Assembly (NCBI GenBank): GCA_005808665.1
Contig: SYLG01000033.1
Span: forward strand, 1-43,202
Source of the DNA: Planctomycetia bacterium
Lineage (GTDB): Bacteria; Planctomycetota; Planctomycetia; Gemmatales; Gemmataceae
Reading direction: 5' to 3'
DNA length: 43,202 nucleotides
The notes beneath the pieces are model-generated. The model was not told the origin of the DNA. It made no database searches and was given only the letters and a program-made list of their open reading frames with translations. Positions within the stretch are counted from its first letter, which is position 1. Every line of letters begins with the position of its first letter. Below, one piece after another: positions 12,801-20,562 of the stretch. The position numbers and the translations under genes are program-made.

Positions 12801-15800
12801 TCCCCCGCTGATCGAGGATTGGGCAGAATCGGTGACATCCAGGTAAGCAAAGGCTCCCGAAAGCGATAAAGAAAAACCTAGAGATGCCGCCAAAGCGACA
12901 TCCACCGCCACCCCAAAAGCGATCGAAGTGACATCGGGTTTCAACAGGGATTCCACGGCAAGGGAGGCGGTTGTGATGGTAGCATCGCTGAGGGTGGCCT
13001 CTACCGAATTGCCGGAAGTGTAGCTGTTGTAGGCTCCCCCAATCGCCACCCCCACGCCAGGACCATCGGACATCTGACCTGCCACCGTAACCCCACCTGC
13101 GTCGGAATAAACCAAAAGAGCATTGGTAGCGGCAATGGTAACCTGTTCGGCTTCAATGGTGGTTAGGGTATTGTCTACTTCAATTGTGGCCGCCGTATCG
13201 AGGTCCACGGTAGTATAAATCAGGGCTCCGGCGACGGCCACACCTATGGCAGCACCGCCTTCGGTTGCAGATTCTCCCTGGGCACTACCGGCGATCGCCA
13301 GGGACCAGATGGAATTGCCATCCGGATCAGGCAGTTCCGAAAGGGGTGACACGATCCCTGTAGGGGCATCGCTTTGACGGCCGGAATAACTTTCGACGGT
13401 CAATTCCCCCTCTCCGAGGTTGATTTGGGAATCGACTATCGACGCTACGGTCTGAGCAAGGTTGGAACCATTGTTTTCGATATTGGTGACCACCACACCG
13501 GCTCCCACCCCGTCACCAATTTTATTTACCTTTTTCGAAAAGGGTTTATTCGCTTCCAAGGCCACATAGCCGGCAAAGGAGATTAGCACCGGGACAAAAG
13601 CAGCAATCACCTCCAGAGTGGCCGGATGACTCCCTTGGACGCCAAGGATGTTGCTGCCGGTGACCTGGGCCTGGGTATCGGGGGCGATATTGGTGGTCGA
13701 CCACATCCCTCCCAATATTACCGCCATTCCGGCAGGTACGGTTACATTCACCCCGGCACTGAACACAAAACTGTGGGAGAAATCCTGGGCGATCAATTCC
13801 AGCGCCCCTTCCAGATTTTCCATCTCGCAATCGCTAATCGTTGCATGGGTTGTATTGATCAGCGTGTTCATGGCCCCGCTGACACCTACCCCGATCACTG
13901 TTTTGGGTAATTCATCATTTTCAGGGTGTTCAAGGTCCCTTCTTTTCACTGTTATCGTCAACACTCCCGCCGCTGCCCAGACCTGATCGGCCGTGGTCGC
14001 CTCAATCGTTGCCTCCTCCAGATCAGAGGCGGTGACATTTTCGAGCGTCGCCTGGGTGTTGTTGGTAATCTGGTTGTAGGCAACCGAACCGGCCACATTC
14101 AGGTCCGAACCAGTGACAACAGATACCTGCATTCCCCCGGAAAAGGAGCCGACTTTCTTGGCATTGTCGGCGATCAATTCGACTTGGTAGTTATGCAAAG
14201 TTGCGTTGGCAAGAAGTGCCAAAACAGTGGATTCATAAACCACCACCGAGGCGGATCCGGACAGTCCCACGGTTAGCCCGGTTTTGCCATGGGCGTTGAC
14301 AATGGCGGCAGAACCCGAGATGGCATGGGCATAGGTTATATTGGATGCTTCAATGCTCAACTGGTCGCCAAGCTGCCCAGTGAAAGCACCCGTATCGTTG
14401 ATCCAGGCATTTACCGAATCGTTGATCAGAGCGGCAGAATAATCCCCCGATACCGCCCAGCCCCATTTCCCATGAATGTCGGATGCCGCCTGGGCTTGTC
14501 CTCCTTGACCCACATTTGCCCCTCTTGGGGCCGCGGCATGGGCCACCGATTTGCCGTTGGGAGCGTATTCCCCAACCAGGGAACCGGGGTTGATCAAGCC
14601 CCTTGCCTGGGCCATGATCTCGACCGTCCCAAGGGTATTGAAAGTAGAGGCCTGGGTCGGAGTGGCCGTTGCCGAGGTGTTTCCTACCGTTGCGGAAATG
14701 TCCCGGGTCAATTCGACCTGGGAACCACTGAATCCAATCGCTTTGGCCCCACCGTAGAGCATCGCCCCGGAAAGGACCCAAAGGGAGCTTTCATCGGTGG
14801 CCTCTACTTTAAGCGTTCCGTTGGTTCCGGGATTTGCGATGATTACAAGAGGCAAATTGTCGGAAATCAGTTGGGCAAAGGTGGTTTGTTTCTTTTGGAC
14901 CGCTCCCTGTTCCCCCATGTTCAATACGGCGAAACTTCCCTCAAAGCCAAACCCTGTACTTTTTCCCCCGGCTTGGGACAAAAGGACACTGGTGACATAG
15001 GTGATCGCCTCGACCGTAAGGCCACTGTTTCCATAATGGACATTGGTAGAGGAAAACGGGGTGCCGGTGTAGGGCGAAACGGATTGAATTCCCTGTCCGC
15101 CTGAGGGGGAAACAAAAGCATAGCCGCCGCCCAGTAACGCCTGGGTATTGTTTTCCATCGACATGTAATTGAAGGAGCCACCCATCGTCAGGCCCGAATT
15201 GGAGGTGTCAAACAGCGAACTTCCAATTTCATCTTTCTTTATTCCATAGAGTAGCCAGGTGACACTCAAACCAAGATAGACCATACCCGTGGCGCCGGTT
15301 TGAACCACCGTGGTTGCCGCTTCCACCGTGACCCCTTGCTCCTCTTCCACCTCCTCGGCGACCTCGGGGTCCTGATTGATCTGGGCACCGTCGGCGATTT
15401 GAGCCAAATTGGTGTTATTGATTTGGATCACGGAAATACTGGCACTGATGGTCCAGGCGAGAAGGGGGTCCAGGTTTTTTCCCGCACCAAGGGCGTCACC
15501 ATCGTCCTCACCAAGGGTTGCGGTGTTGGCGGTATGGTTCAACAACCAATTCGAGATCCCTGCGTTCGAGGAAAAGAGGAGATTTCCAATAAATTTTTCA
15601 ATGGTGGCAATCACATTGCCAGCGCCTGCTGGTTCGGAATCATCCTTCATTTGGGAAAGGTTGGTCTCTTTGATAATAAAGGGATAGAAAATATCGGATA
15701 AAACGCTAATATCCGCCGCACTGACCTGGGCGTTGGAGGCGATGATGGCACTCGAATTGTTGTCGACAAAGGCCCCGTTGAACGCAATGGCGACCGCTTT

Positions 15801-18800
15801 GTCCGATTCACCGGTTCGTGATTTGCAAATGGTGGCGGCGGATTCACTGTGGAGGATTTCATCAAGGATGCTTTTCACGGAAACATCACCATAGGAGGTA
15901 ATGACCGCATTTTCCCCTACAAGTGCCTGGACTGTGTTGGTGACAAAAACCAGGGCGGGAGCGGCACTTAATTCGAATTCATTCGGAATATCCGCCCCAG
16001 CGGGAACCTTATGCTTGATATGGTGTTCCTCAGTGATGCCATGGCCCCCATGACCCCTAGGTTTCCATTTGCCATTACCCCAAGGGTCCCAGTTGCCATT
16101 AAGATGAGTGACATAAGCAAGCATGTTGAACAGCCCGATCGAGGAAATCACCGTAACCCAGTCCATGGATACCAAATTCGCTTTGATTTTGATCGCCGAA
16201 TCCGGATGGGACGACTCCTCGGCAAGGGACACCTCGGCCCCGGTCATGGTGTTATCCATCGCAGTCGTCAAAGGAATGAAGGGCTGCATCTGGATCAGAA
16301 TCGGGGGGGTTGCCATCGCATCCTGCAAAGTCGCTGCCATACCCAACAAAAGCGTTTGGGGTTGGAACTGATTGGCGGAAACCACCGCGTAATAGGTTTG
16401 GCCATCCATCATGCCCAAGCTGGGCATGTTCCAGCAATCATGAAACACCAAAGAATCCCCCGTCTGGATCCCCTGGAATCCCGTGGTTATTTGCCAAGGG
16501 TTTTCGGGTGTGCCTGAACCGGTGACGCTTGACCGGACTTGGGGGAGCGCATTAAGTGCCTCGATCAACTCGGTTACGGTAGCATTGAACGCAATCGAAG
16601 CCGTCGTCAGGCTTTGCCCATTCCCATCAAGGGTTAGGGTAAAGGAACCCGAGGTCGCCGTGGTCCAAACCTGGCTGGTGTTTGTAACCAGCTCCTTGGC
16701 CAGGATGTTGGTCTGGTAGCTGCCATCCAGAAGCAGGGTGCAATCAAAGGTGACCGACCCGTAACTTAAACCGACCATCGTCCAGGGCGCATCCCCGGTG
16801 CCGAGCCCCAATACGGTTACGCTCACCCCGGCAAGACCGTTGAGTGCCGCCTCGACCTGGGAAGCGGTAGCGTTGTAGGCCAAGGGACCGGTGGTAACCG
16901 TTTCCGTGCCGATTTCAACTGAGATGGTAAAAGTACCTGAGGTGGCAAAGGAGAAGAACTGCAGGGCTCCCGATGAAACCACCGAGGAATAGGCCGCACC
17001 GCCCCCCAAACCAGCACCATTCGTGGAGGTGACAAGGGCTGTTTGGGGCAAATCGAGAAGGATTTGCCCTTCGGAGGCTACCGCTCCAGAAAGCGTATAA
17101 TTTTGACCGTTTTTATCGGTAAACCCTTGCCCGAATTGAAAATCGACCGGAGTGCCATTGGTTTCCAGGGTGGTTTGTAACGATAGCACATATTGCGGAA
17201 GCTGGGGCACGAAATTGGCATTGATTTGGTTATAAGCGTAGTAGATTTCCCCATTGGTGAACCCATAAACCGGCTTTCCGGGAACCGCCTGGAAAATCAC
17301 CCCTGTGCCATCGGCAAAATTGGGATCGTAGTCAAAAACCAGACCGACGCCCGTTTCCAAGGTGCCCACAGGCAACTGATACTGCCCGGCGATCACCCAA
17401 GGATCGTTCTCATTGCCACTGCCGGTAACCGTGACCACCATCCCGCTAATGGCGTTGATGGCAGCAGCCACCTCGGAAGCGGAAGCGTTCCAGGCAATTG
17501 CTGGGGTTGTGCCAGAACCTTGGGGTGGGGTCACATCCAGCGTGAAGGTGCCGCCATTGGCATTGTTCCACAGGGAATACGAACGGTTGGAATTGAGCGT
17601 TGTGGCTAAAGTCTGGTGGGACGAGGGGAAGGAGGTGCTTGAACCACTTAGAAAAGCCTGGTTGGCAACTGTCAGCAGGGTGGGAACCGCATTTTGGATC
17701 GCCGGATTGGCCGATTCGCTTTGGGCAAGATTCAAGGCGAGCTGGATCACTCCCGGGGTGGCAGGATTCACCACCGCGTAGTAAATCTGCTGATTGTTCA
17801 GATTGCCTAGGGGGTTGGTGAGTCCACCGATAAAAGTCAGTTCTTGCCCATTGGAAAGGGCGGGCGGACCGTTGGGTGGAATCGTCCAAGCTTGTCCCGT
17901 GGCGGGATTGAGTGAAATCGGGTTGAGATCGAGTTGGCTGGCCGAAACATCAAACGAGGAGATTGGGATATAAGTATTATCATTGGTTTTAAGGAGGCAG
18001 TTGCTGTTAAGCACAACGATATTCCCCTGAGGATCCACCAACTGGATTCCCAAGGGGAAAGGGGAGTTATCGGTGGGAGGCAAAATAATTACTCTGTAGC
18101 TGCCTGAAAGGGGCCCAAGCAGGTTGCCGTTGGCGTCGTTATACCCGAGAAATTTCCCAATGGCGGGAGCAAAGGTGACGGTTTGACCGTTTGAAAACAG
18201 GGGAGTTGTCCCATCGGCCAAAGTGCTGTAGCCAAAGTAGATGGCATTGGCAACTCCGACATCGACAATAGTGATGGGGACGGCCAATCCACTGGAATTG
18301 GTCAGGGTGGGAAAACCGGTTCCAAAAGAGATGGGAATGCCGTTTTGGGCGTTTTCCAGGGTGGTGGCCAGCTGCAACTGCTTGGGGTTTTGCGTTTGGG
18401 TGATGGCATAATAAGTTGTGTTCGGTACCAGGCCGGGGACCGTGGCCCCATCGACGCTCTGGAATAGCAGGGGCACGCCGGTTACAAAGGTTACAGGGGA
18501 AGGAAATACCAGACTGCTGGTGGCAAAATCGACCGTAAGGGAAGGATTGAAGGAGAGGGTTTCGACCGGGTTTGAACTGGGTGGAACCCAGGTGGTATGG
18601 ATGGTTCCCTCCACAATCGCCTGAACGATTGCGTGGGTATCCACCACCGCAACACCCAACCCGACCGTCCCATCACGATAATCATTGGTAATGGCTTCGA
18701 CTTCGTTTTCGTCGGTGGCTTCCGCCACAATCGAAACACTTCCCTCGGTATTGATCGTGGCGCCGGGTTGGACATGGATGGTAGAGATTGTGTTCAATAC

Positions 18801-19814
18801 GCCTGTGGCACCTGCAATCGCTATCGCTTTGGGATTGGTAACAGTGATGCCATTGTTTTTATTCGCCATGGCTTCGAGTTGGATGGCATTTTCGACCGTG
18901 GTTCCCAAGCTGACATTCCCCGTGGATTGAATGGCTGCACCGCTATTCATGTCAATGGTGGCCGAAGCATCGGTTTGAAAGTAACCAGCCGCGGCACCAT
19001 ATCGGCCACCACCGTCAAACCAATCGGGGAGGGAATATCCTTTTACTTTCGTTTGGTTGTCGAAGGTTCGCATGTAGACGGCTTTTCCGGACGCATTGGC
19101 GTCGGCCGTACTGCTGATGCTTACGGTCCCAGAGCTTGAAAGGCTACCCCCAAGAGTGATACTGGAAGTCGGTTTCCAAACCTGAATCGCCAAAGGGAGG
19201 CTGCCAAAATCAGGCACATGGAAAAATTCTGTTACGACTTTGCTAAACGGGGCAATAAACAAGGATGTAGTATTGGAGAAAATAAAAGAGTTGCCACTAT
19301 CAGCCGTGATTTTAATGTTGCCGCCATCGATGGTTGTGTTTGAACCGACGGTAATGGAAGCATAGGTTTTGAAGTTACCCAAATCTTCGAGCTGTACAGT
19401 AAAATTGAGATCTATATTTTTATGTACATCATCTGCTGTGATGGTAATGGCCCCGTCCTGGGCGTCAGTGGCGCCATTAGCGAGCAGTTGGACCCCAGTA
19501 TTAATGGTGATTTTTGGTGCCGCTAATGTGATACTTCCAGCTATACCTGTTGCTTGATCTAATGTGTTAATGATAACATTAGAATTGATAATAATTTCTT
19601 CGTCATCGGTACAGGAAAAACTCCTTCCGGTCCAATTATCACTAATCGTAGTGGACAGGACCACCCGGTTTTCCAACGATTCAAAACCGTCCCCAATGGT
19701 CAGACGGTTGACCCGTTTTTGCTGTCCGGCCCGAAAGGCATCCAGGGCAGTTTTTTTGGCAAAATCAAAAATTTGGCCAAAAAATCGAGGATACAACCCT
19801 TTGAGTTTGTTCAT
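885..19814 (-). CDS. Giant adhesin-like surface protein (about 6,309 aa)
   Basis: This is one uninterrupted frame of 18.9 kb. Residue positions below count from the alternative TTG at 19,832; the ATG at 19,814, preceded by GTGAG, is my preferred start. The planctomycete signature FESLENRVVLS is at 50-60. Residues 60 to about 3,850 are low-complexity Ala/Ser/Thr/Gly/Asn beta-helix repeats of filamentous-haemagglutinin style. Within them, at about 757-1,114, are three copies of a 55-residue module (FNATxxELxxALNxL...PW). A jelly-roll module like a carbohydrate-binding domain is at about 3,900-4,020. L-type-lectin-like domains lie at about 4,234-4,444, 4,459-4,632 and 5,129-5,347 (DGITFSFQNQ, DGMALVFQNE, GGLAFTLMNP). 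A short RTX-like stretch (GTGNDSVSVG) is near 5,690. A DUF4214 domain follows at about 5,790-5,980, then two cadherin-like repeats to the C terminus. It is probably exported and involved in adhesion or glycan binding; the function is inferred from architecture alone. Confidence 0.85.
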   Translation of the reverse strand: MNKLKGLYPRFFGQIFDFAKKTALDAFRAGQQKRVNRLTIGDGFESLENRVVLSTTISDNWTGRSFSCTDDEEIIINSNVIINTLDQATGIAGSITLAAPKITINTGVQLLANGATDAQDGAITITADDVHKNIDLNFTVQLEDLGNFKTYASITVGSNTTIDGGNIKITADSGNSFIFSNTTSLFIAPFSKVVTEFFHVPDFGSLPLAIQVWKPTSSITLGGSLSSSGTVSISSTADANASGKAVYMRTFDNQTKVKGYSLPDWFDGGGRYGAAAGYFQTDASATIDMNSGAAIQSTGNVSLGTTVENAIQLEAMANKNNGITVTNPKAIAIAGATGVLNTISTIHVQPGATINTEGSVSIVAEATDENEVEAITNDYRDGTVGLGVAVVDTHAIVQAIVEGTIHTTWVPPSSNPVETLSFNPSLTVDFATSSLVFPSPVTFVTGVPLLFQSVDGATVPGLVPNTTYYAITQTQNPKQLQLATTLENAQNGIPISFGTGFPTLTNSSGLAVPITIVDVGVANAIYFGYSTLADGTTPLFSNGQTVTFAPAIGKFLGYNDANGNLLGPLSGSYRVIILPPTDNSPFPLGIQLVDPQGNIVVLNSNCLLKTNDNTYIPISSFDVSASQLDLNPISLNPATGQAWTIPPNGPPALSNGQELTFIGGLTNPLGNLNNQQIYYAVVNPATPGVIQLALNLAQSESANPAIQNAVPTLLTVANQAFLSGSSTSFPSSHQTLATTLNSNRSYSLWNNANGGTFTLDVTPPQGSGTTPAIAWNASASEVAAAINAISGMVVTVTGSGNENDPWVIAGQYQLPVGTLETGVGLVFDYDPNFADGTGVIFQAVPGKPVYGFTNGEIYYAYNQINANFVPQLPQYVLSLQTTLETNGTPVDFQFGQGFTDKNGQNYTLSGAVASEGQILLDLPQTALVTSTNGAGLGGGAAYSSVVSSGALQFFSFATSGTFTISVEIGTETVTTGPLAYNATASQVEAALNGLAGVSVTVLGLGTGDAPWTMVGLSYGSVTFDCTLLLDGSYQTNILAKELVTNTSQVWTTATSGSFTLTLDGNGQSLTTASIAFNATVTELIEALNALPQVRSSVTGSGTPENPWQITTGFQGIQTGDSLVFHDCWNMPSLGMMDGQTYYAVVSANQFQPQTLLLGMAATLQDAMATPPILIQMQPFIPLTTAMDNTMTGAEVSLAEESSHPDSAIKIKANLVSMDWVTVISSIGLFNMLAYVTHLNGNWDPWGNGKWKPRGHGGHGITEEHHIKHKVPAGADIPNEFELSAAPALVFVTNTVQALVGENAVITSYGDVSVKSILDEILHSESAATICKSRTGESDKAVAIAFNGAFVDNNSSAIIASNAQVSAADISVLSDIFYPFIIKETNLSQMKDDSEPAGAGNVIATIEKFIGNLLFSSNAGISNWLLNHTANTATLGEDDGDALGAGKNLDPLLAWTISASISVIQINNTNLAQIADGAQINQDPEVAEEVEEEQGVTVEAATTVVQTGATGMVYLGLSVTWLLYGIKKDEIGSSLFDTSNSGLTMGGSFNYMSMENNTQALLGGGYAFVSPSGGQGIQSVSPYTGTPFSSTNVHYGNSGLTVEAITYVTSVLLSQAGGKSTGFGFEGSFAVLNMGEQGAVQKKQTTFAQLISDNLPLVIIANPGTNGTLKVEATDESSLWVLSGAMLYGGAKAIGFSGSQVELTRDISATVGNTSATATPTQASTFNTLGTVEIMAQARGLINPGSLVGEYAPNGKSVAHAAAPRGANVGQGGQAQAASDIHGKWGWAVSGDYSAALINDSVNAWINDTGAFTGQLGDQLSIEASNITYAHAISGSAAIVNAHGKTGLTVGLSGSASVVVYESTVLALLANATLHNYQVELIADNAKKVGSFSGGMQVSVVTGSDLNVAGSVAYNQITNNTQATLENVTASDLEEATIEATTADQVWAAAGVLTITVKRRDLEHPENDELPKTVIGVGVSGAMNTLINTTHATISDCEMENLEGALELIAQDFSHSFVFSAGVNVTVPAGMAVILGGMWSTTNIAPDTQAQVTGSNILGVQGSHPATLEVIAAFVPVLISFAGYVALEANKPFSKKVNKIGDGVGAGVVVTNIENNGSNLAQTVASIVDSQINLGEGELTVESYSGRQSDAPTGIVSPLSELPDPDGNSIWSLAIAGSAQGESATEGGAAIGVAVAGALIYTTVDLDTAATIEVDNTLTTIEAEQVTIAATNALLVYSDAGGVTVAGQMSDGPGVGVAIGGAYNSYTSGNSVEATLSDATITTASLAVESLLKPDVTSIAFGVAVDVALAASLGFSLSLSGAFAYLDVTDSAQSSISGGTTTVNGTAEETLTVSALDQSSYQVSSGAGSLAVSVGSAAIALAPSSAIGKITIGNTVEAFIGSTSTNPSSPTTILASVPIVVEATSDQTVNATVVAVAVSVAAGDGAALSGGGASAAITTENTVMAGLLYGTNLTSILTQMGSGNDQGADGITVAALEESTLNASVGAGALSVGEAGGSLGISLAEITTTDTVEALIRGATVSTTGTGVSVEATGNSSLSTMSVPTAVSVSLGVAGAGGNSNITDSSTFLASVDSGSTLQTGNPGVDYGDLTVGSFSQDTLLAQIFGGAGGLGSIGVFMSDTICDGSSTAQIANAGSIAVGDLLLQATGNHTITSDGYSITIGGLAGTGETHQLTYSETIAANIIGTSATPVPLTVDGNATINAQCNTTAMARDSGQDPNSPAQTSYTISGLGVGVYQAQSTFTPTITTTLSHVDFVAEGRLSVSATVSGSNTAQAMAGSGGRISGEASRAETTNSPNASLSIGSSTINAGSITVQAVTTMTYDAYADSVNVNLAGGGGTVVVNSSSPSATVALNSGTTLTSTGPIDIASQNQFQRATLGNDVDGYMVRVGAGGVLTGYGGSITTNFNPVSTVTIADGVSIHSNGIVGGASSGISILATQTAQMQENANLATGGLLVSLDWNNTSQTATVTTSVSIGEDVSIVATAGSIAIGTLVFINASTSASTTTWGLGGNATSSATSNWTVNQSVQSGTNTTIFGLGTVSIVAGENPLNGQTSSVNTLALAYARTRGLIDIPLASTEDCYLGANANLSVGNSSTIQSGGNLYLGANPGNNTGTTYWRTQYDRNFIHSDTFDVLNNSSSATLGGTVEAGVAYQLDILVNDSGDALTINGGPSIPLANHTTFVHQTLSPNQVVPVLPGQVFFPFQAAYNTNYLPNTSSVTDPATAAILSTSVSNTPVAALQLSGLVAQGGNVLVKAGSLEGTATLSAYSPSISITNPSANYLLLDGVSILNGKNAGTVSLMKVGGGNLDQGSLVLPGTHGETTPTIEVNQSYPSAVGTGTTSGPAMLIEGYFNNPAGDVTLTNAMGAIIEIAPIKAVSVTISSPNSAFVLSTPNSYYGVGGNILDAWAATQQPPSGNPPGISATSYNPNYTIPGYAFQPGRTTTGWNANLAATAAYDYLIATHNLSVIGPGARQLDESYTELSQFYPENAEYTYGILFGNAAPYQGNYQDTTATQGQTSYTGSGNILSANGSYVLVGDGNNGQGYLPVFLPDQTIFAQGQDSQVSPYLMGGLTAAQVSITALIIDINAPINVGISTNININLTAGLGTTLTQYQASYQGGTVTSPIYSIPASYLGTGEIDFTAIYNAQTNQITISPIATTSAQVGAILKGKIISTTSWGKINMIGGPGLASINNETGMELVLEGISSGTTEVSGTIEIQDTLKLQNTKYVYQPGQGLATYTSPYIAGSQVQTYPAAPNVTSTSSETTYNPVSGSLISQTASANLWRGLNVGGDVWTTFDNSPNGGFWNFGPQVSNSNFALNYTNQQNLDPKTYTYPTSAQDALTLNEGGFGWKFNNPDPYTEGSNNAGLATTGSAFSPATPLDADNACAFIQNSGYITQSVYLYPGYYSVSFFAAQRSGYENNPITVSIDGTQLGRITPGLTSWTYFITSAPFQVTEAGNYTLQLSGASPYGGDPSTQSNVFVDDVLLHWSPTDGSNLTVFDPYYISNPAQIVLAEGSTNPPGVNIPSSNYTLPSGYQFTEYLVAEQTTNGYFTAYFTPEKHNEYANGMPAEYINYQYPSGYSLNLYSFLKADNPIAIDFGAMQTGNLSVNSNASVILGGGVLFAGNVSINTLGDLSQSSTEGITANEIQLTATQGSLGSEQLPLSVNATSGFSVSAFGEEGVFLSSPGDLAVDDISTTPLAITGFSGGTNDWSLVNGVEAIVGFSGFQTQGAVIGNNSISLQLTDGVNDTATSAWLPTKVSTGSFIAQFTYTPSGARAADGITFSFQNQISTALGNVGGSLGYTGITGQTVAYEMNIYNGHQIGTNYLTNNYTGTYQATGNVNIASGHPIDVTLVYDEISQTLTETLVDSVTSTTYTKVHSNVRLEALLGPTAYLGFTGGDGGATSIQTITNFQFQPNLPQIAGNTLVAIPPGVNNQLSAAWYNTPIRVTNSFEASFVYQALGSNPADGMALVFQNEGLNAIGSYGGSLGYEGIANNQNTAAFEINVYDGHTVGTNFVTNGAWGNYNPTGPINMASGHQILVNLNYDQSSGTLFEALTDLDTGATYSTQYSINLAAVLNAETSFIGFTASDGGAFASQTISDFRFGYLTPALAEVVITANGNITAANGSSGIQGSNISLNSTTGSIGTASQAITLELNPQTLANGSITGGIFNATAAVNIYASQSHGNLRVGSVSAAGTVSLSALQGSIVDGLLPDGSGLNTVELTTASRSKIMDFLSEDISDSTTRTVTTYEGMIDRNYLQYWNLVPNGTVQNGVFVVNADDISVLEPQVAAAYGIPTATNDQVQTWANDTWQQCVTSFANTLAFGPTWQTLPQFGTYDSTYVFIAPASTVDQLTAGSTSAFGLIAGISLVALEKQDGLGNTPTSKVNIQAGNLALFASESVGNSKSPVVIPLADIENQTLTPVQKELLTMASLAGEVMMVGTNIFGESQLYYYDNPPYEIVPTGVQVIITRPLFVDVAVGGTITAQSGDAVLLTETAGDMNIDSIQGPGTVRLTAEGSILSSSGSGPTTITSNNLFLIANGPLGSGPLDPLSIEAVGRVDAYSKSNVSLNQVTGNLNLGQINSGGAISLTAEQSILDNPSSDRQSIEGFNEDGTGWTASSVNGQVSITNNDLTFTNQVASNPDNVDWPSVNGLVLSQTVGLNADFTVSFLYQSTGLGGGLAFTLMNPFKTTVPTNPMGLSQQGTMSFVLDLGNGSANSASAGFDFYSPTGPAYIPQSAGSVVFNSGDPIMVNLAYSIWEESWTCVLTDTVTGETATLVQTGLNLLQLLGTDKVLIGFSAFGSGTSALTQNISEFNLVDGAANLQGASLTATAGGSFGTESDPITMLILNEVQITAPDGIYAEQLLGNMNIGPMTSNGVVSLSADQGSVVAYVPPATKAVGPSSTRSGTPIKRSGPALPLVKGSEVRIEGLLGIGTTASPIQTVTGHISGRSRLGDISLQNRGELTIGAKDGLPGKGLFAGGDIHLSNEGTLHVPSAITASAGVSLNALSGSHGPAKILVENGSRIVAHGGIVSLFGNEGLETAPTSSLESLGQNGNASHVSLATGVSAHGFNGQITTNLLGTIHSGTLAIQGGSTDQVLSMALTSLKGIHDTPLAAQVGGYQSVHADDTLFADGRSFVLDQQTLSTSTLGMEFSTPTTLLLNLGTGNDSVSVGKNSGLNGLRIEGNEGLDSFFISLGDQLLGNLSIEGGEGIDQLVTNTLGENGWAAPGILQTWNNQLHHSNMEQIKVNGCAVLNGLPNPVQSVDSTLFADQGASRQFVQTVFAQVLGRQPNPAYLDQSSRRLDNHSLSRTAMATEIGTSSEAYSLMVGGWYKNYLGRTGQPFEIAPWVKLLQSNHSETEVLSHILSSPECAARMATLQKGTKAAERYITGVYRLVIDPSGAPSPAVLTNLLKVEKAQGKIAVARAILGSAHYLAHQAESLNIQINQQPSNGQVVSERLELASSTQMRSWLLGRTLNETPLLTATPFQHLLFTEGHAPVALGGNVRLTDLDAPRNFNLGMLRVNGEVNATAEDRLTIKNQGSKSGQIGVQGNQVTYSGKLMGTFSGGKDNLPLVVNLHSHSTPEATQALIRNIQFSVAGDNPSTKPRAISFVLNDGTGRENAQSQALTIVVQVQAINNAPTIRFSQSSVHYRQGGGRVFLDREITLSDVDNIRFSGGELSVAIANGTPSDYLGLNSKGSDLVTLTGNRVMLSGNQIASYKGGVGTKSLVISFTENATVEAVQELARNLTFGNFSTTPSTFPRKINFVLKDGMGGVEKGQQTILFGPK

Positions 19815-19911
19815 GATGGGCTCACAGTTCAATTCAAAATGGTGAAAACAGGCAAATCAGAGGAAGGAATTTTAGCGAAAAGATTCCCTAACCGGAAATC
19901 TCACCCCACCA

Positions 19912-19940
19912 ATTATACTTCCCTATTATACGGATCACAA
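19912..19940 (-). promoter_or_regulatory. Sigma70-type promoter of the giant surface-protein gene
   Basis: On the minus strand, TTGTGA (19,940-19,935) is followed after exactly 17 bases by a perfect TATAAT (19,917-19,912). A second perfect TATAAT lies at 19,930-19,925, inside the spacer. The predicted transcript would start near 19,905, leaving a leader of about 90 bases before the ATG at 19,814. Confidence 0.6.
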
Positions 19941-20562
19941 GAAAAATGGTTCGCTGTAAGGTCAGTCGTCATGGGGTAATCCTTGCAAATCCCCTAATAA
20001 ATGTTTTTGGTTAGGTAAAATAGGAAAAAAAACGAATCATTCTGTTTCAATGAGAGCATCCAACCTTGCCCCTCCGAAATCCAAACCCGGACCATCCCCG
20101 ATTCGGTTGGTCCCCTTGTCCTGTTTCCGCGTTTCGGTCATTTCTTCCCCCGCCTGCAACCGGAAAAGGCACTGGATGCATTGGTCTCCCAGAAAGGCCA
20201 ATACGCTTTCGCTGGACGGTTCAAACTATTTTTCCTCCCACAAAATCCAGTGCTTTCCCTACCTGGAGGAATAACCTTGCGGCGAGAAAATCACCTATTC
20301 CCTATGGTTGTTGGGTGCCTCAACCAAACCTCAGGATCGCAAGGAAGTCAACCCTCTTGTGGCCTAATTCATCCTTTGCCAGGACGGCAACGACCCAGGT
20401 TTTTTCATGATAGCCAAATCAGACCGTGTTGTTTTTTGCCAGGGAATTCTTGGCAAGGTGGAGGCAGGAAGTAGCCTTGGGGGTCAGGACAGGGCGCGCT
20501 GGGGTCCGGACAGGGGCTATTTGGACCGATCAACCACCCCCGAAAACAGGATAAAAAGCCAA
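19941..20562. other. Intergenic stretch with no recognised gene
   Basis: This is about 620 bases between the giant-gene promoter and tRNA-Gln. Several open frames cross it on the plus strand, but none shows a recognisable domain or a protein-like composition. The GGAGGAATAACC at 20,266 resembles a ribosome site in front of a TTG, but the following frame reads as random sequence. Confidence 0.5.

Noticed and set aside
20181-20474. Plus-strand open frames between the giant gene and tRNA-Gln, with a GGAGGAA-like ribosome site
   Set aside because: Translations are rich in Pro, Arg and Cys without any domain or hydrophobic pattern. Several frames overlap without one being preferred.
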